NCBI GenBank assembly: GCA_007745835.1
Contig: CP036424.1
Span: forward strand, 3,769,968-3,833,967
Length of the DNA stretch: 64,000 nucleotides
Source of the DNA: Planctomycetes bacterium MalM25
GTDB lineage: Bacteria; Planctomycetota; Planctomycetia; Pirellulales; Lacipirellulaceae
Direction of reading: 5' to 3'
Of the stretch, positions 36,818-45,137 are shown one piece after another. The notes under the pieces were generated by a model that was not told the DNA's origin, did not search any database, and saw only the letters and a list, made by a program, of their open reading frames with translations. Positions within the stretch are counted from its first letter, which is position 1. Every line of letters begins with the position of its first letter. The position numbers and the translations under genes were made by a program.

Positions 36818-38290
36818 ATGTCTCGCCTCACCCGCTGGTCTCTGAACGGCGCCTACGCCGCGGCCCTCACGCTCGCCTCGCCGGCGGTGGCTTGGGCCGC
36901 TTGGCGGGATGGCAAATACCGCGAGGGGCACGCCGCCAAGCTGCTGGGCCGCGTCCCCGAGCGCACCAGCCAGCGCCGCTGCGTCTGGCTGCACGCGGTG
37001 AGCGTCGGCGAGGTGAACCTGCTCGGCGTGCTGATCGACGAGTTCCGCGGACGGCATCCCGATTGGGACGTGGTGGTCTCGACAACAACCAAGACCGGCT
37101 ACGACCTCGCCCGCAAGAAGTATGGCGGCGAGCACACGGTCTTCTACGCCCCGCTCGATTTCTCGTGGGCCGTCGACGAGGCGATGCGCCGCATTCGGCC
37201 TGACTTGCTGTTGCTTGCCGAATTGGAACTCTGGCCCAACCTGATCGACTCCGCAAAGCGCCACGGCGCGCGCGTGGGCATCGTCAACGGTCGGCTCAGC
37301 GAGAACAGCTTCAAGGGCTACCGCCGTGTCGGCTCGCTGGTGCGGAAGACCTTGGAGAAGATCGACCTGGTCGCCGCCCAGGACGAGGCGACCGCCGACC
37401 GGTTTCGCACGCTCGGCGCGCCGCGCGTCGCGGTGAGCGGCTCGCTCAAGTACGACGGCGCCTCGACCGATCGACGGAACCCACGGACGGCCGCGCTGCG
37501 CGAGCTGGCCGGCTTCGACGGTTCGGAAACGGCCTGGCTCGCTGGCAGCACGCAAGCGCCCGAAGAATCGGTCTGCTTGCGGGTCTTTGAATCGATCCGC
37601 GAAGACCACCCCGACCTGCGGCTCGTGCTGGTCCCGCGGCACCCCGAGCGCTTCGAGGAAGTGGCTCAACTGCTAAAGGAGAGCGGACTTCCTTTTGCGT
37701 TACGCAGCCAACTGAACCGGAACTCACAACCCGCTGAGCGGCCCCACGCTGAGCAACCCCACGCTCAGCAACCCCACGCTCAGCAACCCCACAGTGGGCA
37801 GCCCAAGGGTGGGCAGCCCCGACCAAGCTTGGTCGGGGTTACTGACCAAGCCCAAGCCCAAGCCCAAGACCTCAACGGCCCCCAACCCGAATCCCCGGCC
37901 GTCCTGCTCGTGGACACAGTCGGAGAGCTCGGCGCGTGGTGGGGGACCGCTCAACTCGGCTTCGTGGGGGGCAGCTTCGGCGACCGGGGGGGCCAGAACA
38001 TGATCGAACCGGCCGCCTACGGCGTGGCGACCTGCTACGGGCCGAACACCCGGAACTTCCGCGACATCGTCGCCGCGCTCGAAGGCGCCGACGCGGCCCA
38101 CACGGTGCAGGACGAGGACGACCTCGAGGCGTTCCTCCGCGGCTGCCTCGAGCTGCCCGAGGAGGCCCGCGCCCTCGGCGACCGCGCCCGGGCTTTCGTC
38201 GCCACGCAGCTCGGCGCGACCGGACGCACCGTTGATCTGTTGGACGAGATTATCCCGGCCGAAGCCACGCCAAGCAAAGCGGCCGCCTAG
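36818..38290 (+). CDS. waaA: 3-deoxy-D-manno-octulosonic acid (KDO) transferase with a repeat-derived insert
   Basis: A 490-residue GT30 enzyme that adds KDO to lipid A precursors at the inner membrane. It has an N-terminal membrane anchor, the catalytic Glu65 in HAVSVGEVNLL, VSTTTKTGYDLARKKYG, and the donor-site blocks VLVPRHPERFEEV and LVDTVGELGAWWGTAQLGFVGGSFGDRGGQNMIEPAAYG. Between the last two, about residues 305-360, is a Gln/Pro/His-rich insert absent from normal WaaA, encoded by tandem repeats and a palindrome at 37741-37868. It leaves the frame open and likely forms a flexible loop. The gene overlaps the convergent rhomboid-like gene by four bases. Confidence 0.9.
   Translation: MSRLTRWSLNGAYAAALTLASPAVAWAAWRDGKYREGHAAKLLGRVPERTSQRRCVWLHAVSVGEVNLLGVLIDEFRGRHPDWDVVVSTTTKTGYDLARKKYGGEHTVFYAPLDFSWAVDEAMRRIRPDLLLLAELELWPNLIDSAKRHGARVGIVNGRLSENSFKGYRRVGSLVRKTLEKIDLVAAQDEATADRFRTLGAPRVAVSGSLKYDGASTDRRNPRTAALRELAGFDGSETAWLAGSTQAPEESVCLRVFESIREDHPDLRLVLVPRHPERFEEVAQLLKESGLPFALRSQLNRNSQPAERPHAEQPHAQQPHAQQPHSGQPKGGQPRPSLVGVTDQAQAQAQDLNGPQPESPAVLLVDTVGELGAWWGTAQLGFVGGSFGDRGGQNMIEPAAYGVATCYGPNTRNFRDIVAALEGADAAHTVQDEDDLEAFLRGCLELPEEARALGDRARAFVATQLGATGRTVDLLDEIIPAEATPSKAAA
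37741..37868. repeat. Tandem repeats and perfect palindrome inside waaA
   Basis: About three and a half copies of a 15-base unit (CAACCCCACGCTCAG) lie at about 37745-37797, followed by related GTGGGCAGCCC units, a perfect 22-bp palindrome at 37817-37838 (centre CCAAGCTTGG), and a run of AAGCCC hexamers at about 37847-37868. Units are multiples of three, so the frame is kept. Confidence 0.85.
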
Positions 38291-39123
38291 GCGTCCTCGT
38301 CGACCACACACTCGTGGTCCTTGAGGTGATCGGGGCAGTAGCAGCACTGCCCGGCGCACTTCGAGCAGTAGCGGAACGAGGTCCGCGGCGCCATGACGCT
38401 CGTCAGCCCGCACACGCGGCACTCGTGGGCGACCTTTGCGGGCGTCTTGATGTGTTTCGCCTTGCTCTGCATGCGCCGGTGGCCCTGCTTGGCGTCAAGG
38501 AAGAGGTCCCTGCCAAAGAAGGCCACGTAGTTGAACACTGCCGCCATCACCATCAAACGCTCGTGCCAGCCGCCGAAAAGGATCGTGAGCCAGTACCCTA
38601 TCCATTGCAGCCAAGCGAGCCACTTGATCTTCACCGGCAAGATGAAGAACAGCATGATCGTGAAGTCCGGATACAACCGGGCGAACGCGAGGAACATGCT
38701 GCCGTACACGTACTGGTACGTCAGGGACCCGGCGCCGGGCCAGATCGCTTCGGCGAGGAAGGCGGCGCCGACGGTCGCCACGTAGCCCAGCGCCAGGAAG
38801 AGGTTGAAGCGGAACGTGCCCCACGCGCCGTCGAGAGTCGTCCCGATGAGGTAGAAGAGGTAGAAGTAGAAAATCACCAGCAGCGGGAACTGCGACAGCG
38901 GCGCCAGGAAGGGGAAGGTCAGCAACCGCCACCACTCGCCCGCCAACACCGCCTGGGGATCCAGCGAGAGCTTCTCGCGCACCAGGACCCCAAAGCCGCC
39001 GTCGGCCAGCGGGCCGACGTACTGCGCAACGAAAACCATCGCCTGGCCCACGAGGAACCAGAGGGTCACCTCGGGCACGGCGTAGGCGCCGAGGCGCTTC
39101 TCAAGCCAGTCGAGCCATTTCAT
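38287..39123 (-). CDS. Rhomboid-like membrane protein with C-terminal zinc-binding domain
   Basis: A 278-residue protein with about six membrane helices arranged like rhomboid-fold proteins; EWWRLLTFPFLAP and IGTTLDGAWGTFRFNLFLALGY correspond to conserved rhomboid regions. The catalytic pair is not convincing: the expected G-x-S-G is only YGSMF, and no His is seen in the last helix, so it is probably an inactive member. After the last helix comes a Cys/His cluster (CRVC, YCSKC, CCYCPDHLKDHEC) able to bind one or two zinc ions. The stop codon shares a CTAG with the waaA stop. It follows the small membrane gene at 39142-39330 by 18 bases. Confidence 0.7.
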   Translation of the reverse strand: MKWLDWLEKRLGAYAVPEVTLWFLVGQAMVFVAQYVGPLADGGFGVLVREKLSLDPQAVLAGEWWRLLTFPFLAPLSQFPLLVIFYFYLFYLIGTTLDGAWGTFRFNLFLALGYVATVGAAFLAEAIWPGAGSLTYQYVYGSMFLAFARLYPDFTIMLFFILPVKIKWLAWLQWIGYWLTILFGGWHERLMVMAAVFNYVAFFGRDLFLDAKQGHRRMQSKAKHIKTPAKVAHECRVCGLTSVMAPRTSFRYCSKCAGQCCYCPDHLKDHECVVDEDA

Positions 39124-39141
39124 CGGCGTCCGCCGGGGCTA

Positions 39142-39330
39142 CTAGGCGTCGCCCGCGGGGTCCGCCGACGCCGGGCCGGCCAGTTTGGTGACCGCGAAGA
39201 AAAGCAGCACGACGGCGGCCCACATCGCCGGGTAGGCCAGCATCACCGGGTTCTGTCCCATCGCCCAGTAGCCAAACCCGCACCACAGCACGAACAGGAT
39301 CGGCAGCGAGATCTTGATGTCTGGCAGCAT
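39142..39330 (-). CDS. Small two-helix membrane protein
   Basis: A 62-residue protein with two hydrophobic helices (SLPILFVLWCGFGYWAM and AYPAMWAAVVLLFFAVTKLAG). No family is recognised. The ATG at 39330 has GGAGA eight to twelve bases upstream. It is 18 bases ahead of the rhomboid-like gene on the same strand and likely shares its transcript. Confidence 0.65.
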   Translation of the reverse strand: MLPDIKISLPILFVLWCGFGYWAMGQNPVMLAYPAMWAAVVLLFFAVTKLAGPASADPAGDA

Positions 39331-39529
39331 GGGAAGGTCTCCGGGTGAGGGGGGCACGCTTCTAGGGTAGCGGTGTGAGACGGACCGGCAAAGTGCGAAA
39401 GGAGGAAGTGTCTCCGCCGCCCGACGACGCAGGCCAGTCGGCCCGCTTCCCCTATTTTAGATTGACCATTCAACATTTCGTGGGATGGCTCGCTGTCCAC
39501 CCGACGGGCCCCGACCTACAATCACCCCT

Positions 39530-40555
39530 ATGTCCATTATCCAGATCCGCGGGCTGCGGAAGTCGTACCGCGTCTACCAGAAGCAGGAGGGCCTGCTCGC
39601 CAGCGTGCGGGGGCTCTTCCACCGCGAGTTCCGCGAGGTCGAGGCGGTGCGGGGGATCGACCTCTCGGTCGAGGCGGGCGAGTTCGTCGCCTTCCTGGGC
39701 CCCAACGGGGCCGGCAAGACGACCACCCTCAAGCTCCTCTCGGGCGTCATCAGCCCGACCGAGGGACACGCGGAGGTGATGGGCTTCGTCCCCTGGGAGC
39801 GAGCGAACGAGTACCGCCGCCGGTTTGCGCTGGTCATGGGGCAGAAGAACCAGCTCTGGTGGGACCTGCCGGCGGCCGAGTCGTTCCGCCTGCACCAGCA
39901 GATCTACCGCCTGCCGATCGACGAGTACGACAAGACGGTCGGCGAGCTGACCGACCTGCTCGACGTCGGCCGCCTGCTGAACCAACCGGTCCGCGAGTTG
40001 TCGCTCGGCGAGCGGATGAAGATGGAGCTGATCGCCGCCCTGCTCCACCGGCCCGAGGTCCTGTTCCTCGACGAACCGACGATCGGCCTGGACGTCGTCG
40101 CGCAGCACAACATCCAGCAGTTCCTCAAGCACTACCAAGAGGAACGCCAGACCACCGTCCTGCTGACCAGCCACTACATGAAGGACATCGCCGCCCTCTG
40201 CCGGCGGGTGGTGATCATCGCGCAGGGGCGGCTGATGTACGACGGCTCGCTCGAGGGGATCGTCGATCGCTTCAGCGGGCACAAGGTCCTCACGCTCCAG
40301 TTCGCCGACGACCAGATGCCGAACGACCTGTCGCGGTACGGCGAGCCGCTCGACGCCCAACCGCCCAAGGCGCGCATCAAGGTCGAACGCGACCAGATCG
40401 CCGGCGTGCTGTCGAGTGTGCTCGAGAAGTACGCCGTCGCCGACGTGAGCGTCGAGGACCCGCCCCTCGAGGAGGTCATCTCCGAGGCGTTCGCCGTCGC
40501 CGAGGACGTGAGCGACTCCCAAGAGCTGGCGCCGGCCGGGGCAACCCACGAGTAA
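39530..40555 (+). CDS. ABC-2 type exporter, ATP-binding subunit
   Basis: A 341-residue ATPase: Walker A GPNGAGKT at residues 57-64, Q-loop region [17 protein letters not shown], signature [17 protein letters not shown], Walker [13 protein letters not shown], and an additional C-terminal domain of about 100 residues. The type (NatA-like with long C-terminus) matches exporters encoded together with two ABC-2 permeases, as here: the next two genes supply them. The cargo is unknown. ATG 39530 is the first sensible start. Confidence 0.9.
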   Translation: MSIIQIRGLRKSYRVYQKQEGLLASVRGLFHREFREVEAVRGIDLSVEAGEFVAFLGPNGAGKTTTLKLLSGVISPTEGHAEVMGFVPWERANEYRRRFALVMGQKNQLWWDLPAAESFRLHQQIYRLPIDEYDKTVGELTDLLDVGRLLNQPVRELSLGERMKMELIAALLHRPEVLFLDEPTIGLDVVAQHNIQQFLKHYQEERQTTVLLTSHYMKDIAALCRRVVIIAQGRLMYDGSLEGIVDRFSGHKVLTLQFADDQMPNDLSRYGEPLDAQPPKARIKVERDQIAGVLSSVLEKYAVADVSVEDPPLEEVISEAFAVAEDVSDSQELAPAGATHE

Positions 40556-40651
40556 ACGAGGGGCCCAACCGGGGGCGGGAGCCCCCGGATCCGTTACGAC
40601 ACCAGGAACGTCTGGTCGGCCGGCTGCCGCCGGCGGCTGGGGACAACCAAC

Positions 40652-41503
40652 ATGGCAATCGCGCAACCCACCGCCCCACCGACCCGCTTCTCCGAAGCGT
40701 GGATCATCTTCCGCACGTGCATCGAGGAACGCCTCGTGTACCGGGGCGACTTCGCGCTGGGCACGTTGATGCGGTTCCTGCCGATCCTCACGCAGATCTT
40801 CTTGTGGACGGCGGTCTTCGCCTCGGTGAACGGCAAGATCGCCGGCTACGACAGCGACGAGATCATCGCCTACTACTTGCTGACGATGCTCGGCCGCGCG
40901 TTCAGCTCGATGCCAGGCCTCGCCAGCGGCATCGCGTTGCAGATCCGCTCGGGTGAGATCAAGAAGTTCTTGATCCAGCCGATCGACCTGCTGCACTACC
41001 TGCTGCTGGCGCGGATCGCCCACAAGCTGGTCTACTACGCCGTCGCCGCCGGGCCGTTCGCGCTGGTCTTCTGGCTGTGCGGTGACTACTTCCCCGCGGA
41101 GTGGCCCACGGCGGAGACCTTCGTCGCCTTCATCCTGTCGCTGCTGATGGGCTTCGCGCTCGGTTTCTTCCTCGAGGCGACGCTCGGCATGATCGGCTTC
41201 TGGTTCCTGGAGGTCAGCTCGCTGCTGTTCGTCTACATGCTGGCGAACTTCTTCCTCTCAGGGCACATGTTCCCGCTGGAGATGCTCGAGGAGGCCTCGC
41301 CCGACTGGCTCGCGACGCTGCTCTGGTTCCAGCCGCTCAAGTTCCTGGCGTACTTCCCGGCGGCGGTCTACCTGGGCAAGATCACCGGCCCCGAGCTCTG
41401 GCAGGGCCTCGCCTTGCAAGCGGCGTGGGTCGTCTTCTTCTTCCTGGCCGCCCGCTGGGCGATGCAACGCGGCTACCAACGCTACAGCGGCTTCGGGGGA
41501 TAA
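40652..41503 (+). CDS. ABC-2 type permease (first subunit)
   Basis: A 283-residue protein with six membrane helices. FRTCIEERLVYRGDFALGTLMRFLPILTQIFLWTAVF and IRSGEIKKFLIQPIDLLHYLLL are the usual N-terminal and coupling-helix regions of this ABC-2 permease class (COG4587-like). It forms the membrane channel with the second permease and the ATPase encoded just upstream; a repeat-like GC-rich palindrome fills the 96-base spacer. Confidence 0.85.
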   Translation: MAIAQPTAPPTRFSEAWIIFRTCIEERLVYRGDFALGTLMRFLPILTQIFLWTAVFASVNGKIAGYDSDEIIAYYLLTMLGRAFSSMPGLASGIALQIRSGEIKKFLIQPIDLLHYLLLARIAHKLVYYAVAAGPFALVFWLCGDYFPAEWPTAETFVAFILSLLMGFALGFFLEATLGMIGFWFLEVSSLLFVYMLANFFLSGHMFPLEMLEEASPDWLATLLWFQPLKFLAYFPAAVYLGKITGPELWQGLALQAAWVVFFFLAARWAMQRGYQRYSGFGG

Positions 41504-41542
41504 TCGCCGCGAAGAACTCCAAGAGACAACACAGCCGTAGAT

Positions 41543-41700
41543 CCCCTCCCCCCTTGGGGGAGGGTTAGGGTGGGGGCGAAGCGGGTACCCGACGCCCCTC
41601 ACCCCGCCCTCCCCCAAAGGGGAGGGAGAACTCGACCGACCCCAACTCCGCACCGTATCACGACACACCCTTGGCGCTCTTGGCGTCCTTGGCGGTTCCC
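41543..41700. repeat. Two repeat elements between the permease genes (CCCTCCCC copy E and CTTGGCGCTCTTGGCG)
   Basis: A full CCCTCCCC...GGGTACCC palindrome occupies 41543-41626, and a single-sided copy of the CTTGGCG repeat (as at 8443-8481) occupies about 41667-41700, ending directly at the start codon of the second permease. Confidence 0.8.
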
Positions 41701-41701
41701 A

Positions 41702-42553
41702 ATGAACGAAGCAATCACCCTCTACCCGAAGCTCCTCTGGACCTTCGCGCGGAACTCGCTGATCCGCGACCTCTCGTTCCGGGCGAACTTCCTCATCCAG
41801 CTCGTGAGCAGCACGATCTGGATGGTGATGAACCTCGGCTTCTACCTGCTGGTCTTCTACCACATCGAGAAGAACCAGGCGGGCGAGGGCGCCGCGGCGA
41901 TCGAGGGGTGGGAGAAGCCCGAGTTCCTGGTCTTCATCGCCACGACGATGATCATCAACAGCGTCATGCAGGCCTTCTTCATGCCCAACGCCCAGGAGCT
42001 GAGCGAGATGGTCCGCACCGGCGGGCTCGACTTCGCGCTGCTCAAGCCGGTCGACACGCAGTTCCTGATCTCGCTGCGGAAGAGCAGTTGGTCGAGCCTC
42101 GGCAACTTCGTCGTAGCGCTCGGCCTAATCGCCTACGCGGTGCCCCGGCTGACGGCCTTCCCCACGCCCCTCTCGTGGCTGCTGTACCCGGTCTACGTGC
42201 TGTGCGGGGTGCTGATCATGTACTCGATCATGATCAGCCTCGCGGCGACCAGCATCTGGCTCGGCCGCAACCAGACGCTCTACGACTTCTGGTTCTACAT
42301 CACGAACTTCAGCCGCTACCCGATGGAGATCTACCACGGCAGCTTCCTCGGCGACGGCCTGCGGCTCACGTTCACCTACCTGCTGCCGATCCTCGTGGTG
42401 ATCAACGTCCCGGCCCGCGTGCTCGCCAAACCGTTCACCCCCGAGTACACCGCCCTCGCCGCCTTCGCGCTGGTGGCGACCGCGCTGGCCCTGGTCGGCA
42501 GCCGCTGGGTCTTCAAGCGGGCGCTGGAGAGCTACCGCTCGGCGAGTTCGTAG
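41702..42553 (+). CDS. ABC-2 type permease (second subunit)
   Basis: A 283-residue six-helix protein of the COG3694-like class. FARNSLIRDLSFRANFLIQLV is the N-terminal block, MVRTGGLDFALLKPVDTQFLISLRK the coupling region. Together with the preceding ATPase and permease it makes a heteromeric exporter. ATG 41702 lies directly against a dispersed repeat, so any ribosome site must come from repeat sequence (GGCGGTTCCC gives only a weak one). Confidence 0.85.
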   Translation: MNEAITLYPKLLWTFARNSLIRDLSFRANFLIQLVSSTIWMVMNLGFYLLVFYHIEKNQAGEGAAAIEGWEKPEFLVFIATTMIINSVMQAFFMPNAQELSEMVRTGGLDFALLKPVDTQFLISLRKSSWSSLGNFVVALGLIAYAVPRLTAFPTPLSWLLYPVYVLCGVLIMYSIMISLAATSIWLGRNQTLYDFWFYITNFSRYPMEIYHGSFLGDGLRLTFTYLLPILVVINVPARVLAKPFTPEYTALAAFALVATALALVGSRWVFKRALESYRSASS

Positions 42554-42560
42554 CCCAGAG

Positions 42561-42672
42561 TCCCGTAGGGACGGCAGCGCGTAGCCCGGGGTGCAAACCC
42601 CGGGGATTGGGAACGCCATCTCATATCCCGGGGTTTACACCCCGGGCTACGCGCTGCCGCCCCTAACGGGGC
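42561..42672. repeat. GTAGCCCGGGGTGCAAACCCCGGG palindrome
   Basis: Two 32-base arms (42573-42604 and 42627-42658) are inverse with one mismatch, separated by 22 bases, with shorter outer arms TCCCGTAGGGA and CCCTAACGGGG. It separates the convergent permease and ispH genes and could serve as a bidirectional transcription end, though T runs are lacking. Confidence 0.8.
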
Positions 42673-42692
42673 TTTCTCGTTATGCGTAAGGC

Positions 42693-43628
42693 CTAAGCCT
42701 TCTCCAACACCCGCAGCTCTTTCGGCAGCGGGAACGACACGCTCTCCTCGCGCACTAGCCGCGGCTCGACGGTCGCGGCGTGGTTCTCCTTGAGGTAGTC
42801 GAGCACCGCTTCGACGACCGTCTCCGGGGCGCTCGCGCCGGCGGTGACCAGGACGGTCTCGACCCCCTGGAGCCACTCCGCCCGGATGTTCTGCGGGCCG
42901 TCGATCAGGTGGGCGGCGACGCCCTTCTCCTTCGACAGCTCGGCGAGGCGTTGGCTGTTGCTGCTGTTCTGGCTGCCGAGGACCAGCGTCAGGTCGGCCT
43001 CGACCGAGAGCAGCCCGACCGCCTCCTGACGGTTCTGCGTGGCGTAGCAGATGTCGCTCTTGGCGGGGCTCGCGATGTTCGGGAACCGCTCCTTGAGCCG
43101 GGCGATGATGCGGCTCGTGTCGTCGACGCTCAGGGTCGTCTGCGTGAGGTACGCCATGTGGTCCGGGTCGGAGACTTCGAGGGCATCGACATCCTCGGGC
43201 GACTCGACCAGGACGATCGCCTCGGGCGCTTCGCCCATGGTGCCGATCACTTCGTCGTGCCCCTCATGCCCAATGAGCACGATCGTGCGCCCCTCTTTGG
43301 CGTACTTGATCGCCTCCAGGTGGACCTTGGTGACCAGCGGGCAGGTCGCATCGATCGCGCGCAGGTCGCGGGCCTTTGCCCGCGCGCGGGTCTCCGGCGA
43401 GACGCCGTGGGCGCTGAACAGCAGCGTCGAACCAACGGGGGCGTCCTCAACCTGGTCGAGGAAGACCACGCCGCGCGACACGAAGTGGTTCACCACGTGC
43501 TGGTTGTGGACGATCTCGTGGTACACGTAGATCGGGGCGCCGAAGGCCTGGAGGGCCAGCTCGAGCGAATCGATCGCCATGTTCACGCCGGCGCAGAAGC
43601 CGCGCGGGCTGGCGAGGAGAACTTTCAT
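42693..43628 (-). CDS. ispH: 4-hydroxy-3-methylbut-2-enyl diphosphate reductase
   Basis: The last enzyme of the methylerythritol phosphate isoprenoid pathway, giving IPP and DMAPP. The 311-residue protein has the three iron-sulphur ligands Cys12 (PRGFCAGV), Cys96 (DATCPLV) and Cys194 (DICYATQNRQ), and the conserved H-N-Q-H-V-V and S-S-N-S-Q-R-L blocks. ATG 43628 gives the standard N-terminus MKVLLASPRGFCAGV. Confidence 0.95.
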   Translation of the reverse strand: MKVLLASPRGFCAGVNMAIDSLELALQAFGAPIYVYHEIVHNQHVVNHFVSRGVVFLDQVEDAPVGSTLLFSAHGVSPETRARAKARDLRAIDATCPLVTKVHLEAIKYAKEGRTIVLIGHEGHDEVIGTMGEAPEAIVLVESPEDVDALEVSDPDHMAYLTQTTLSVDDTSRIIARLKERFPNIASPAKSDICYATQNRQEAVGLLSVEADLTLVLGSQNSSNSQRLAELSKEKGVAAHLIDGPQNIRAEWLQGVETVLVTAGASAPETVVEAVLDYLKENHAATVEPRLVREESVSFPLPKELRVLEKA

Positions 43629-43745
43629 TCGGTTGGTCGGGGCGGGGAGCGGGTATCTTACCAACCGCATGATAAGCCCCGGCATCACCCCCTGACACCG
43701 GGAGCGACCCGAACCGGCCAACCGCGTTCAAAGGAAGCAGGACGC

Positions 43746-43830
43746 CCAAGCCGCCGGCGGTAGCCGGCTGATCGCTTCGCGGAGAGTCCCCCCTGGGCCA
43801 CGCATCAGCCGGCTGCCGCCGGCGGCTTGG
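43746..43830. repeat. AAGCCGCCGGCGGTAGCCGGC palindrome
   Basis: 27-base arms at 43746-43772 and 43804-43830 are inverse with one mismatch. A half element (GCCGGCTGCCGCCGGCGGC) is at about 40619-40640, just before the first ABC-2 permease. It fills most of the gap between the ispH start and the next gene. Confidence 0.8.
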
Positions 43831-43857
43831 GGCCATGGGCTCAAGAAGTGGCCCTGT

Positions 43858-44049
43858 CTAACGCGGCTTGGGGCGGCGGCGTTTCGGGCCCTTGGGGAAC
43901 CGCTCGCGGTGCCCTTTCACGAACTCACGCAGCGAGTCGAGCGTGTCCATGTGGAGGCGCTCAAAGCCCTCCGCCGGCAGGCGGATCGGGTGGAACTGGC
44001 CCAGCTGATCGACGGCGAAAACCTCGTCGTGGGGGGTCTGAGTCTCCAT
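43858..44049 (-). CDS. Small basic-tailed protein of unknown function
   Basis: A 63-residue protein: an N-terminal region with VFAVDQLGQFHPIRLPAEGF, then a helix (DTLDSLREFVKGHRERF) and a Lys/Arg/Pro tail (KGPKRRRPKPR). No family is recognised. The start at ATG 44049 is well supported by a GAGGAGG ribosome site six bases upstream, favouring it over the in-frame ATG 12 codons earlier. Confidence 0.65.
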   Translation of the reverse strand: METQTPHDEVFAVDQLGQFHPIRLPAEGFERLHMDTLDSLREFVKGHRERFPKGPKRRRPKPR

Positions 44050-44681
44050 CGTGGCCTCCTCTTGAGTTCCGGAATCGCGGGTCACGCCGGTGGCGGCGGT
44101 CGTTTCCGGGTGCTTGCATTACGAGGGACAAGCCGGGCCGGTTCGGGTTCGCCCCCCGTCAAATCCCCCGGAAACCCGCAATCGTCGGCTCCCGCAGGCT
44201 CAACCCGGCCCGAATGTGGCCCCCAGGCGGCGCTTCCGGCCGAGTCGGCGTTGCCCCGAAGCAACACGCCGGCGTACTATCCGGTCCGCCCGGCAAACTG
44301 GGCGTGCGTGTGCTGATCGGTCACGGGGCCAGTTCGTTGCAGCCCGACCGTCGGCGGGCCCGATGCAACGAACAGACTCATCGCGGAGTCGCTGCCCAAC
44401 CGGCCGAGTGCTGGCGCCGGCAGCGGCCGCCACAAGGAGGCGGAGTCGCCGAACCCTCGCCGGGCCGGCCCGTATGGATTGCGGGCCCCACCCCACTGCG
44501 AGTGCCGATTCGGCGAACGGGTCAGACGGAACTGGCCGGGAGAGTCCCGAGAAGCGTCCCCCCGCACGGGGTGCGCGCCGTTCCAACGAAATAAACGACC
44601 CACACCGACCTTCGCCCCCCCCACGTTGGCCCCGTCCTGAAGGCCCGTGCCCGCGAACCGCGACCGAGGAGTCCTCCCAAG
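44050..44681. other. 630-base gap: leaders of the small protein and flgM
   Basis: Flanking genes diverge. All six frames contain open stretches because of the high GC, but translations are Arg/Pro/Ala-rich with no recognisable domain or ribosome site, so no gene is called. It is GC-rich with many short inverted repeats, consistent with a long structured leader for flgM. No sigma-28-type promoter was recognised. Confidence 0.35.
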
Positions 44682-44993
44682 ATGCAGATCAACGGCCCGA
44701 ACCAAGTCCACGGCGCCCAAGGCCTCAGCGGCCCCCACTTCCGCAAAGCGCCCTCCGCGCAGCCCAACGGGGCGGCCCAGCAAGCCGACCGCGTTGAGAT
44801 CTCGAGCGAGGCGGCCGAAGCGGCCCGCCTGGCCGAGGCGGCCGACGCCCGCGCCGCCGAGCACGTGAAGGACGCCGACGGCGTCCGCACGGGCCTGGTC
44901 GCCCGGCTGAAGCAGGAGATCGCCGCGGGGACCTACGAGTCGGCTGATAAGCTCGACACGGCGCTTGATCGCCTCCTCGACGAGGCGGTCTGA
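44682..44993 (+). CDS. flgM: FlgM-like anti-sigma-28 factor
   Basis: A 103-residue protein, disordered and Ala/Gln-rich at the N-terminus, with the FlgM pattern at the end: RVEISSEAAEAARLAEAA in the middle and VARLKQEIAAGTYESADKLDTALDRLLDEAV, where FlgM proteins have V..I..G.Y......A..L. FlgM holds the flagellar sigma factor FliA until the hook is finished. No flagellar genes are near, which is usual in planctomycetes. GGAG lies shortly before the ATG. A hairpin ending in CTTTTC follows. Confidence 0.75.
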   Translation: MQINGPNQVHGAQGLSGPHFRKAPSAQPNGAAQQADRVEISSEAAEAARLAEAADARAAEHVKDADGVRTGLVARLKQEIAAGTYESADKLDTALDRLLDEAV

Positions 44994-45014
44994 CCCCGGA
45001 CGAGAGATACCCCG

Positions 45015-45078
45015 AAGGCGGAAGTGGGAAGTTCGTTGGCCGGCTCGGCCCGCGAGCCTCTCGCTTCCGCCTTTTCTC
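45015..45078 (+). terminator. Probable terminator after flgM
   Basis: AAGGCGGAAG at 45015-45024 pairs with CTTCCGCCTT at 45064-45073 and is followed by TTC. The 39-base loop is long and only four T follow, so this is less certain than the terminators at 2163 and 30682. Confidence 0.45.
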
Positions 45079-45137
45079 ATACTGCCGCTGCCCCCTAGTT
45101 CCTTGTGATTGGGCCCCTAACGGCCTACCATAGCAGC

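Noticed and set aside
37741-37868. Tandem repeats considered as a CRISPR array
   Set aside because: Units are 6 and 15 bases with no spacers, in frame within waaA, and no cas genes are present.
43827-44594. Plus-strand open frame across the flgM leader
   Set aside because: It starts inside a palindromic repeat, lacks a ribosome site, runs antisense to the small gene with a perfect GAGGAGG site, and its translation is Gly/Arg/Pro-rich without structure.
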